A DNA stretch of 50,868 nucleotides from Zygnema cylindricum. Its lineage: Eukaryota; Streptophyta; Zygnematophyceae; Zygnematales; Zygnemataceae. The notes under the pieces were generated by a model, which searched no databases, was not told the DNA's origin, and was given only the letters and a program-made list of their open reading frames with translations. Shown piece after piece: positions 1-10,400 of the stretch. Location of the stretch: assembly GCA_037447655.1 (NCBI GenBank), contig JBBHKE010002900.1, positions 289,078 to 339,945 on the forward strand, read 5' to 3'. The translations under genes were made by a program, and so were the position numbers. Each line of letters opens with the position of its first letter. Positions within the stretch are counted from its first letter, which is position 1.

Positions 1-344
1 AGTCTCTCACTGTCCACAGGTCGACGGTGCAGTCGTATTTTGACAAACTGCCTCAAGGTACCTGCTAGTAGGTCATAAAGCCACGTTTCGGACGTTCAAG
101 GTCCTTAGTAGGTTTTGAAAGGAATTCTTCGGGTTACATTACTTATCTTCTTGTTTTTATTACATCTAAAACAACTTATCTGATATGTTAATCTATTTTT
201 CTTGATGAAGTCGTCAAAATTTCTGTCCTAAAATTTCTCAAAAATCCGTACACAAATTGTTGTGGACACATTGTAGCTTCAGTCTAAGAACATTTTTTCA
301 TTCTCTTTTGTATTTGTTTTTGTTTTTGTTTTTTGTTTTCGTTG

Positions 345-375
<31 letters not shown>

Positions 376-523
376 TGTTTTTGTTTTTTTTCTTTCTCTT
401 TTTGGACATGTTCTTTTTATCTAATTGTACAGCCTATTCAACAAAATCTACATTATTTTTGTTCTTCTATTCATTACTTTGGGCTTCTTAAGGAAAGTTT
501 TGGAAGATTCCTGGAACTTGCAG
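1..523. other. Upstream/intron region before first supported TruA exon
   Basis: No exon can be joined with confidence. A short stretch at about 18-56 sits between a plausible acceptor (cacag) and donor (gtacct). However, the only phase that would fit the next exon contains a TGA, so it is probably not the preceding exon or another small exon is missing. Bases 303-400 are a T-rich tract with degenerate TTTTCG/TTTTTG hexamer repeats. The rest looks like AT-rich intron. Confidence 0.4.
303..400. repeat. TTTTCG/TTTTTG hexanucleotide repeat
   Basis: Short tandem repeat of TTTTTG passing into TTTTCG and back, inside the presumed intron before the TruA exons. It is pyrimidine-biased like most introns of this gene. 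Confidence 0.7.
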
Positions 524-1379
524 GCTTTGCACCGAAATACTGGATGATCGTCCATGGAACTCCGTTAAACAGTTTTATGCTGACGTGGCAGCTGGACACC
601 TGTCACTCTCTGATTTGCTCCCAGACGTTGAAACCCCTCTCTCTCTGTCTTCTTCCTCTTTGTCTTCTTCCTCTCCTTCTTCCTCTCCCTCTACTTCCTC
701 TCCCTCATCCTCTTTGACTTCTTCTCCAAGAAACACCATTTTTGAACCTCAGAAAACCCCACTTCTAGAACCAAACGAAACCTTAATTTTTAAATCGAAG
801 GAGACCGAAGAAGGAACTCTCAAAAGAGAATGCGGCAGAAGTGACGTTTGGCTAGAAAATGGGAAGGAAAGTGGGGAGGAAAATGGGCTACAAATGAAGA
901 AAAAAGGGGTAAAGAGAGGAGGTAAATGGGACCGAGTGACTTATCGGTTGGAAATTTGTTACGACGGATCGAAATTTGGAGGGTGGCAAACTCAACCTGG
1001 GATCTGTACGGTCCAAGGGTGAGGGTTTTTTGGCCTGTCTGTGGGTGACATGTGGCACCTTGTCGTTAGGGATTTTGATAGAGTTTTTGGAGGGTTTTTG
1101 GGAGGGTTTTTGGCCTATTTCTGTGTGACACGTGGCACCTTGTCATGAGGGTTTTTGAAGTGGCTTTTAGGCCTATCTCTGTGTGACACATGTCACCTTG
1201 TAACCAGGGTTCTTGAAGGTCTTATCTTATTGACACGTGGCACCTGTCATGGGAGGCGGGTTTTTAGAGGCAATTAAGGGTTTTGGCGAGAGGGAAGAGA
1301 GGGGAGGAGGGGAGAGGGGGGGGGGTGGGAGGGGGGGGATGAGGGAGAGGGGAGGGGCAGAGGGAGGGGGAGGCGGAGG

Positions 1380-1436
<57 letters not shown>

Positions 1437-2488
1437 AGAGAGAGATACCTGACTGTATTCTCTTTTTTGATTGCTTGCAGGACTTTGGAAAAGGCTTTGG
1501 GAAGGTTCAGTGGGAAAAGAAATGGAACAAAACAATCTAGAAAGGAGAGGGAGAGGGAGGAAGAGAGGGAGGACAGACGGGGGGATGGGCAGGAGAGTAC
1601 AGAGAGAACTGAGGGGAAGGAGGGAATCGAGGGAAATGAAAGAATCGAGGCAAAGGACGGAAAGGAGGGAAGGGAGAGAAAGGAGGGAAGGGAGAGAAAG
1701 GCAGAAAGGGAGAGAAAGGCGGGAAGAGAGAGAAAGGTACAGAAGGAGAGGAAGGAGTGTGGGGAGGGGGTGGAGGGAGAGGGAGAGGAGGCCCAGGTGG
1801 TGGTGGCTGGTCGAACGGACAAGGGTGTGCACGCAACAGGACAGGTGTGCTCCTTCTGTAAGTTTCAAAAAATATCTCTTTTGGGCACTCTTTATACTTT
1901 TTTTTTTCACTTTTTTTTTACTTTTTTCTTCGAAAAACCTCTGAAAAATATCATTTTGAGTTCTTTTTCTGGTTTTTGTTCTATTGCTATTATTTTTTCA
2001 TTTTTTTTTTAATTTTGCCTATCTGCTTTTTTTTTTTTTTTTTTGCCCGGAGTTTTTTTTTTTTTTTTTAGTGATCTTAATTAGTATGGATATTTGGGAC
2101 TCAAATTTATCCAGGTGACACCGAATCGTCCCGTCCACACTAATTTCTGTGTGGGTGTTTTTTTTTGTTTTTGTTTTGTTTTTGTTTTTTGTTAAAGATA
2201 CGTGGCAAAAAAATATTGATTTAGAAGAAATAAAAGTTGCGGTAAATGAAGCGTTTCCCGGAGCTCTCCGATTGGTCAAAGTGGAGGAGGTACAATTTTG
2301 ACTTTCCTTTCCTCTCATTGGTTGACTTTTTTATTCTTTATTGTTTTTGTTTCTTTCTATATTATTATCATTTGAAATTGCTATTTTTATCGATTTATTT
2401 TGTTACCGTAGTAAGCGAGTTTGTCTCCCTATCTTGTTTTTGTTTTTCTTTTTTTAATACTTTTGTCTGTAGATTTATATAATAAAAA

Positions 2489-2558
<70 letters not shown>

Positions 2559-5007
2559 TTAAGTTTTCTTTTGCAAATTCCTGTAGGTTCCGAGAAGCTT
2601 CCACCCGTGCTTCTCTGCCAAGTGGCGGCGGTACGTGTACCTTCTGCCACTAAACAACAAAAAACGACAAAAGGACGAAAGAGTACCGCCGGGCAGCAGC
2701 GCAGAGGATAAAAACGAAACGAGGACGCCAGCGAGGATGGAGAGGGAGGAGGAAAGGGGAGAGGGAAAGGAGGGAGGGGAAGGAGTGGAGAGAAAAGAGA
2801 GAGGTAGTGAAGGAGGGAGTGGGGAGAGAAGAGATATGAGTGTTGGAGATGGGGAGGGAGAGGACGAGGAGAGGGATAGGCATCCGGTTATGGCCCAAAT
2901 TGACAGAGGGGGACAGGCGGGGGAGAGGGGGAGAGAGACGGGAGGGGAGGGAGGGGGGGAGAGGGAGAGAGATGAAATTGACGTGGCAAAAATTGATGGG
3001 ATGTTGAGAGCTCTAGAGGGAGAGAGTTTGTCTTTTACTGCCTTTGCAAGAGACACAAAGCCACAGAGGAGCAGGTAAGGGGTGGAGGGAGAGGGAGGGG
3101 GAGAGAGCGGGAAGAGGGAGAGGGAGGAGGGAGAGGGAGGAGGGAGGAAGAGGGGGATAGAGTAGGAGAGGGAGAGCAAGAGGGAGCGGGGAGAGGGAGA
3201 AGGAGGGAGGAAAGAGAGAGAGGAAGGGATGGGGGGAGTGGGAGTGGGAGTGGGAGTGGGAGGAGGAGTTGTCTTTAGTTACTTGAAAGTTTTTGACTCC
3301 TTTTGACTTTTTTTTTTTTTACTTTTTCTTTTGACTTGAGTTTTGTTTTTTTTCTCCCTTTCTTTTTATCTTCTTACATCATTTTCCTTTCTGTTGCAAT
3401 TTATTTTCTCCCATTCCCCCTTTTCTTTTTTGTCTTTAATTTACGATTTTTTTGTCTTCTGAACTTTTTGTGTTAATGTTCGTAAATTATCCTTTTTTAA
3501 TCCGTTTTTTTTTTTTTTCCTTTCTTCTTTTTCTTCATTTTTTTTTTTTTTATCTTTTATTTTTTTTTCTTTCCCGCCCTTTTTTTTTCCCTCTTTTTTT
3601 TCTCTTTTTTTGTCTCTTAGTGGACCCCCCACAATCTGCCAGCTGTACCGAGCCCGGGCATTTATTGCAATACTGCCGAAAAAACCAAATCAGGTTCTCT
3701 TCCCTCTCCTTTCTTCCCTCCTTCCCTCCTCCCCTCCTCCCTCTGCTCCCTCTCCTCCCTTTCCTTCCCCTCCCTCATCTCCTCACTTTCCTTATCCTCT
3801 GCCTCCTCCCTTTCCTTCTCCATCTCCTCCTTTTCCTTCCCCTCCTCCCTCTCCTTCCCCTCCTCCCTCTCCTCCCTTTCCTTCCCCTCCCTCATCTCCT
3901 CACTTTCCTTATCCTCTGCCTCCTCCCTTTCCTTCTCCATCTCCTCCTTTTCCTTCCCCTCCTCCCTCTCCTCCCCCTCCTCTCCCTCCTCCCCGCTCTC
4001 TCCCTCCTCCCCGTCCTCTCCCTTCTCCCCCACCTCCCTCTCCTCCCTCTCCTCCCTCTGTTCCTCCGCCTTCTCCCCCTCTTTCCGCTTCCCCCTCTGC
4101 TCTCTCCTCCTCGTCTCTCCTTTCTCTCCTCCCTTGCACCCTTCCCTCTACTCTGCCTCACTGTTTTCACTCTCTCTTGTTTCACCTCCCTCTCCTCTCA
4201 CTCTCCCCCTTTTATATTATTTATATACATTTTTTACCACTTTTGACTTCAACTTCTCTCTCTTTCTATCCCTCTCCTCCTCTCTCCCTCTCCCTCCCTC
4301 CATCTCCCTCTCCCTTCCAGGAAAACCCCAACCAATCAGAGGACTTCTTTCCCCAAAGAGTTATGTGTGTCGAGCTGATCGGAGATCGGTTTTTGCGAAG
4401 GGTAAACTCTCTCCCTCCCCCCCTCCCCCTCTCCCTCCCGATATGCACCTACTATTTTAGGTACCATTTTACTCACATATTTTGTTAAACTTTCGATAAA
4501 TTGTTTAAAATTTTGCATTTGAGAGAGATAGAGAGAGAGAGATCGAGAGAAAGGGACAGACAGATAGAGAAAGAGAAACAGAGAGTGGGAGTAGTGAGAG
4601 AAACAGAGAGAGAGAAACAAAGCAGAGAGGCAGAAACAGAGAGAGAGAGAAACAGAGGGACAGAGACAAAGAGACAGAGAGAGATAGAGAGAGAGAAAGA
4701 ATCAGAGAGCCTGAGAGAGGTACAGAGAGAGACAAAGGGAGACCGACAGCGAGAGTGGGCGAGATAGGGAGAGAGATACTTTAAAAAAAAATATCAACAA
4801 TAATAAAAACCCAATATAATCATACTATACCCAAAAAATCTCCCTCGACAGATGGTTCGCATCCTCGTGGCTTCGGCTGTCCGAGAGGCGACAGCTGGCG
4901 GTGCTGAGCTGGCGCTCTGCCAGCTGGCGCTCCAGGAGGACCGCCGAGCAACGGCTCCTCCCGCCCCTTCCTCCGGCCTCTGTCTCGCGGGAGTCGGTTA
5001 CCGCTAG
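524..5007 (+). CDS. TruA-type tRNA pseudouridine synthase, 7 exons, 5' incomplete
   Basis: TruA enzymes convert uridine to pseudouridine in the tRNA anticodon stem-loop region. Supported exons are 524-1018, 1481-1857, 2198-2289, 2587-3074, 3621-3693, 4321-4401 and 4852-5007 (TAG). Every intron is GT-AG and all phases agree. Motifs in order: YRLEICYDGSKFGGWQTQ then TVQ|GTLEKAL in exons 1-2; the catalytic-Asp loop GRTDKGVHATGQV in exon 2; FHPCFSAKWRRYVY in exon 4; ALEGESLSFTAFAR; and FLRR|MVRILVA across exons 6-7, ending APPAPSSGLCLAGVGYR. Two long E/R/K/G-rich inserts, encoded by GA-rich DNA in exons 2 and 4, interrupt the fold and are absent from ordinary TruA. Exon 1 carries a Ser-rich linker before the domain. 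The first supported exon begins inside a codon, so the start (perhaps an organelle-targeting region) lies in an unseen exon. The exact substrate position (U38-40 or other) cannot be told. Confidence 0.88.
1283..1440. repeat. GA-rich simple repeat with (AG)n core, TruA intron
   Basis: Polypurine tract that includes an uninterrupted (AG)n run at about 1384-1432, just upstream of the acceptor at 1480. The plus strand is almost pure purine, so both strands give long meaningless open frames. Confidence 0.9.
2492..2555. repeat. (TA)n microsatellite in TruA intron
   Basis: About 32 TA units between exon 3 and exon 4 of the TruA gene, followed by a T run and a normal TAG acceptor at 2586. Confidence 0.95.
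3078..3265. repeat. GGGAGA-rich polypurine tract
   Basis: Degenerate GGGAGA/GGGAGT repeats directly after the donor at 3075. They continue the GA-rich composition of the coding exon upstream. Confidence 0.8.
3700..4320. repeat. CT-rich intron tract with a 117-bp tandem duplication
   Basis: Almost pure pyrimidine on the plus strand between exons 5 and 6 of TruA. A block of about 100 bp starting near 3750 recurs about 117 bp downstream (the landmark CACTTTCCTTATCC is at 3784 and again at 3901). Confidence 0.8.
4518..4780. repeat. GAGA-rich polypurine repeat in last TruA intron
   Basis: Degenerate GAGAGA/GACAGA repeats in the intron between 4402 and 4851. Confidence 0.85.
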
Positions 5008-5038
5008 CCGTCACCTTTTGTCAGGGTTACCGCGGGGC

Positions 5039-5505
5039 GTGACTTTTGTCACGGTGATGATTGTTGCTGACATTTGTCACAGCGATAGTTGTTGTGAGGG
5101 TTGTTGTGACGGTGGGTGTGACATTTGTTACGGTGATGGTGGGTGGGACGTTTGTGGGCCTGTGTTGTGACATATATCACACCTGCAGGGTGAGCTTGTA
5201 GGGATTGCGATAGTTGTCACAATTGGTAGATTAGTGACAGTTGTGAAAGTTGTGACATTTGTCACATGGACGGAAGGCTAGGACACTTGTAAGTGGATGT
5301 GACCATTGTCACATTGATGGTCGTTGGGCTCGTATAGGCTACAACTAGGTGTGTGACAATTGTCACAGCAAAGTTGTAGGAATGTGACATTTGTCACAGA
5401 AGTTTTGATGATGGTAGGTGCAAGAAATTGTGACAATTGTCACGATTGTTTTGGCTGAGGTAGGCTATGACTTGTTGTGACGTTTGTCACAGTGACAATT
5501 GTACT
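5039..5505. repeat. Cluster of about ten TGTGACAATTGTCACA-like palindromes
   Basis: Copies are centred near 5045, 5074, 5124, 5173, 5258, 5305, 5359, 5390, 5436 and 5483, with half-sites near 5240 and 5495. The core is GTGAC-N4-GTCAC, with a centre of AATT, ATTT, CATT, TTTT or GTTT; the copy near 5173 has ATATAT. Centre-to-centre spacing is mostly 29-31 or 46-54 bp. The spacers are GT/GGTAGG-rich and only loosely alike. The array begins 32 bp after the TruA stop codon, so the 3' end of that transcript may run into it. It may be a degenerate minisatellite of about 47 bp in which the palindrome stayed constant, or a multi-site protein-binding cluster. No array partner gene is seen. Confidence 0.85.
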
Positions 5506-5794
5506 AACCTCTTTAACAGTAAATATTTTTTTTTGATAACGTGAGTACAAAACCTGCGGTTTACAAAAGAGCAAAAATTTACGATGGTGTTTTTTTACTA
5601 CTTTGTCTATGTTTTTTAAGCAACTTTTATGTCTCTTCTTTTATTTAAGATGTATATTTAAAAGGTTGAATATAGCGTGACAGTAAATCGATGTTAAATT
5701 TACTGTGGGGCATAAATCAGTGAATTTATAATTAAATAGCGTGGCCATTTTTGAATTGTTTAAACTATTAGCGTTAAGAAAATAGGAAATAGTT
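5506..5794. other. AT-rich intergenic DNA
   Basis: No coding or RNA signal was recognised between the palindrome cluster and the GA tract. It may hold the TruA poly(A) site, but no clear AATAAA was picked. Confidence 0.4.
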
Positions 5795-6058
5795 GGAGTG
5801 AGGGATAGTGAGCCAGATTGGCAAAGAGAGGTAAAGGGAGAGGGAGAGGGAGAGGGAGGGGAGACAGTGGGAGAGGCAGATTGAGAGGGAAAAGGAGTGA
5901 GAGGAAGAGAGAGGGAGAGTGAGAGAGAGTGGAGGGAGAGACAGATTGGCAAGGTGAGGGAGAGGGGGAGGGATAGGTAGACAGAGGGAGAGGCAGATTG
6001 AGAGGGAGAAGTAGGAGGGGGAGGGGGAGAGGGAGAGAGGGAGAGAGGGAGAGTGTTC
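5795..6058. repeat. GAGGGA-rich polypurine tract
   Basis: Degenerate GAGAGG/GAGGGA repeats with two related blocks of about 130 bp that share the landmark GGCAGATTGAGAGGGA (near 5874 and 5991). The open frames here are compositional. Confidence 0.85.
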
Positions 6059-7342
6059 TGTCAAATACATCGGTGCACATGGTATTTAAAAAATACTTAT
6101 CGCAGATCGAGCCTGAACTGTGGATCTTTGGGTTCACTATCAAGACGACACTGTAAAAATCGACTGAAGTATGAGAATGTTATTTTTATATTGGTGGTCA
6201 ACAGTATTAAGTTGTGATTTATTTTGTTGTAAATGTCATTTCCGTTTTTTGTAAGTTCTAGTCCACAAAAAATGCATGAAAATCCCATCTGAGAATTAAG
6301 TGTGACGAGGTTTGTTTGTATTTCCTGTCCACTTCAACCTAAACATTCAAATTTGTTTGCCCGTAAAATCGATTACTTTTCATACGTCAATTGAAAAACA
6401 GTTTCTTAACCACAATTCATAGCTGCAAACATAATTAGTCCAAGAATAGGAACAAAATTCTGTTTCAGTTTATCAAAGCCAAGCACTTCACCATACTCGA
6501 ATAATACATACACACTGATCATGCATATTGTTAAATCCAATTCATCATTACATATATACAAGTACAATAGTCGATGATATTCCTCATCTTTCATTTAAAG
6601 AAGTGGTTTTTATTTACATGCAAATATTGCTGATATAGTCTCTCAAATTTGGATTATTGCAAAAAAAATATTGACCAGATGTGGTTACACTACATCTTGA
6701 TTAGAATTATATCTTGTCTACTATTGTAATGCAGGCGAACGGGCATAAAATAGTATCGATGATACTTCCGTTATTTTCCCCAGCCTAATGTATTTAATTG
6801 TTTGAAGATAGCCACATAATTTAGGGCTTAATTAGAATCAAAATCATATTATAAACCACAAATTAATAATTTTTAGAACACACTGCATCAGACAAAACAC
6901 ACAACATTGCCTTATTGATATTGTTGCACACTCACCAAACAACATTTATAAAAACATCATGTCATCACTCTCTACACTAATCTAATTATGATCAAGTCGC
7001 CCAAGAATTAACCACAACATGTCCACTCCTCATTAAAAAAAAAGTCCACATAAAAGAGTCTATAGAGCAAAGTATGTGTTCAACACTTTTTTTAACTTAT
7101 AAAATTTTCACAAGTAATAAATTTTGACATTTTCAAATACCGATCAACAGCCTTACGCCTGTTGTATTTCCAAAACCTAAAATATTTCCTACATAAACCT
7201 TAAAAACGGTTAAACTACTGGTTGACAAAATTCTTCCTCCGTTTCAATACACCGAGCTCGATTCTCTAATACTTTGAAAACAAAAAAAACTACTACCATC
7301 GAAACCTCCTTTATGAGTAAACAATAGAAAAGGTTGAAAATC
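6059..7342. other. Intergenic region downstream of GBSSI, nothing recognised
   Basis: AT-rich sequence without a convincing exon, tRNA or repeat. The short open frames here show no family resemblance. The GBSSI transcript ends within its right edge. Confidence 0.5.
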
Positions 7343-7348
7343 TTTATT
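7343..7348 (-). terminator. Candidate GBSSI poly(A) signal AATAAA
   Basis: TTTATT on the plus strand reads AATAAA on the gene strand, about 130 nt past the GBSSI stop codon. That is a normal position for a plant near-upstream element. It is a motif match only. Confidence 0.45.
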
Positions 7349-7476
7349 AAAAAGCCATAAGTTACTCTCAAAAAGGGCCAATTATACACAAGTTCAAAAG
7401 CCTCCCAGCACGGGAGAGAGTATACGGTAACAAAAGGTCTCCCTTTTAAGCGTTTTTCCATTTTTTTCGGTTTTTT

Positions 7477-10400
7477 CTAAGGAGTAGCGAGATTAGCCTT
7501 TGCCTTTGGAGCAATTTCTTCTCCGTCGGCAGTTCCCGGAGCACTTCCATCGACTCCTAAAGAGAGTAAAACATCTTCCCAGGTCTTTGCAGGTCCCTGT
7601 TAAAAACCAAAAAAAAAGAAAAACGCCAAACAACAAAAAAAATATTATTCCTTTTTGACTTTTTAATCGATGCCGATTTCTTTTTGCCCTCTGAACCTCG
7701 CACTAGAGTTAATAATGCGTTTACAATGACAATTGTTTTTCTCTCAAATGGAAGTAATTACAAGGTTCAAAATCCACATCATTCAGACTTAGTATAATTG
7801 AAAACATTAGTAGAAGTCCTATGATAAATAATTAATTTTCTAATACTAGAAAAATCGATTCCAGAAACGATGGAAGGAGAAATATTGTGAAGTGATATTC
7901 ATACACTGTACTTTCAAAACAAAAAAAAAAAATGAAATGTACCTTCCATGACAAATCTTGTTCCATGCAAGCCAAAATCATTTCGTCGAATTCCGGTGTT
8001 CCGTAAGATGCAACGGCCTTCTCAACTCCGACAGCCAATGCCTTCACATCCTTGGGATCGACTTCTTCACACTACACACCCAAAATAGAGAGAGAAACTG
8101 TCAGATGATACAAAACTGAGAGACCTTATCAGATGATTCCAAAATAGGAGAAACTGTCAGATGATTTCAGAATAGAAAAATTGTCAGATCCTCTATTAGA
8201 AGACAGCAAAACAAAAAACCAGCCCAAAAAGTGGCTTTGCAATGTTGAATTGCAAAACTGTGTAGACAGATGAAAAGAGGCATTTCACCTCTAAAAATAA
8301 AGAGCCTGTGTTTACTATTTTAATGAACTGTTAAATCGATTTCTCCACTTGTAATAAGGTGATATAAAACCAGGACTAAAATATCTCCCAAAATATCCCG
8401 TTCCATGTTTCCAGAAAAAAAAAACCATTAGATGGCGAAGTAATCTGTCTACCGATCTAAGATATCAACAAAATCCGATGTATTTGCCTAGAATAATTTT
8501 GCTAATTTTGCTATGTCTTTGTCCAATGCCGTGAGAATCTTACAACTGTTAAATAGACTTTCCACATTTTAGAAAAGAACAAGGATTGGTCTAAACTTAC
8601 ATCCACATTAAATGCTCCAATCTGGAATCCGGTCACTCCTTCCTTCACGGTGTCCACCAAACCACCAGTAGACGCCACAATGGGCACCTGTTCATAAAGA
8701 AAAAAAAAAATCAATGAAGCAGTTCAAATGAATAAACTAAGAGACACTCAAGTCTGACATTTAAAACCACCCGGGACACAAATTAATTGTTAATTGTACA
8801 ATACCTTCTGCAAGCCTACAATGGACTTCCACAAACATTCTGGAATTGTGCTATGAAAGCATTCAATTCAAAAAAAAAAGACACTTTATAAATCCTTAAA
8901 CAAGATTACTGCAGCCAAAAAAATGGCAAACTCTCCTAAAACATAAATGTTTGTATGCGTTACTAAGACCATGGTTTAAGTGCATTAACTACTCAAAGAA
9001 TTTGATTTACATAACGACCCATGTAAGAAATTAGAGACATGAATCACTCAAATGGAATGTCAGATCTAGATTCCTAAGTTTTAGGTGTGCGATACACAAA
9101 AAATTATGTATGATTTACTTGGACCAACAAGTGAAGGTAGTTTTGTTTCTCATCCTCATGACACCGGATAAGAACAAATAGCGAAATACATATACTAAAT
9201 GTATTCACTAATTATGCCAGGAATCAACAAAATTAAACATATGAAATAAATATGACAAATAAGACATACGAACTACTTGCTTCCAGATCTCATATCATGA
9301 TGAAACAGCATGGTAGAAATCAAATGTGTAAACTACATATGACAGGAAGGTAAGGCCGCGAAAATATTACACACAGCTTTTGTAGCAAATGCATGATCTA
9401 GGTTCTGTTTCAACAGTTCTATATTTCATGAAGGAAGCTGGATGAGACCACATGTTATGAATAAATTATGACAAAATTACGTGACTGCATTGTTTGTACA
9501 ACAATATCAGATGAATGAATGGCTTAAGAAAGAATGGTGTATGGACTGCTTTGTAGCAATATAATCTAAAAATTACCAACAGAAAATAAATGAATGAACT
9601 AACTGCTTCATAACTGGAGTAACGCTGGATTAAACCATATAACTCTGCACCAAATGTTCGTGGCAAAAGCTAAGTAACTAAGCAACTGAATTACTAGAGA
9701 CAAGAATGAAGTGTAAACAGTACTTCATAACATCAAAACTGTGTAAAAATTACTGACAAAAATTAACTGGATGGATTACTTACGGTTCCATATCTCATGG
9801 CGTGAAGCTGGATGAGACCACATGGTTCAAAGCGACTGGGGACAAGCATATAGTCGGCCCCAGCAGTCATAAGATGGGCCAAAGGGACATTAAACTTCAC
9901 CACTCCAACAGCCTTCCCTGGGAACTTGGTCTCCAATTCCTCCAATTGCTTTTCCAAGTACTTCTTGCCAGTACCCTGCACAAACGACAATGTACATGAT
10001 CATATTTGTATGCATACTTTCTGGTAGCTATAAAAAGATAGCCAGTGGAAAAATCCTAAAGACAACTTCCAAGATTAACACACACAAGCACAGACGGCAA
10101 ATTACACAGTGAAATCCCTGAAGCTAGTCATAAACATTATTTTGTAGCCAAACAAAGTGCGTTTTACAAGGGAAATTCCATCTTATCAATCTTCTGAGCT
10201 TTATCGTCATACCGGCACAAAAAGCTGAAAGCCAACCGTCACCTGGGAAGAGAGAGCGGGAGAGAGGGAGGAAAAGAGGGTGGGAGATAGCCAGAGAGGG
10301 AGAAAAAGAGAGAGGAAGAGAGAGAGAGAGAAAAAGTGGGAACATCATCAATTTCAGAAGATTATTTTACTCACCAACACAATGATTTGCACATCACCCT

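Noticed and set aside
18-56. Short exon between cacag and gtacct at the window start
   Set aside because: In the phase needed to join the next TruA exon it contains TGA.
1227-1910. Long open frames on both strands in GA/CT-rich DNA (also 2559-3179, 3452-4488, 4505-4767, 5641-6143)
   Set aside because: They are Ser/Leu/Pro- or Arg/Glu-rich translations of simple repeats. Only the frames with TruA motifs and matching splice phases are coding.
2395-2711. Open frames with poly(Ile-Tyr)
   Set aside because: Translation of the (TA)n microsatellite; the same occurs at 45799-46054.
5039-5505. Palindrome array as a CRISPR
   Set aside because: Eukaryotic context, uneven spacing, related spacers and no cas genes.
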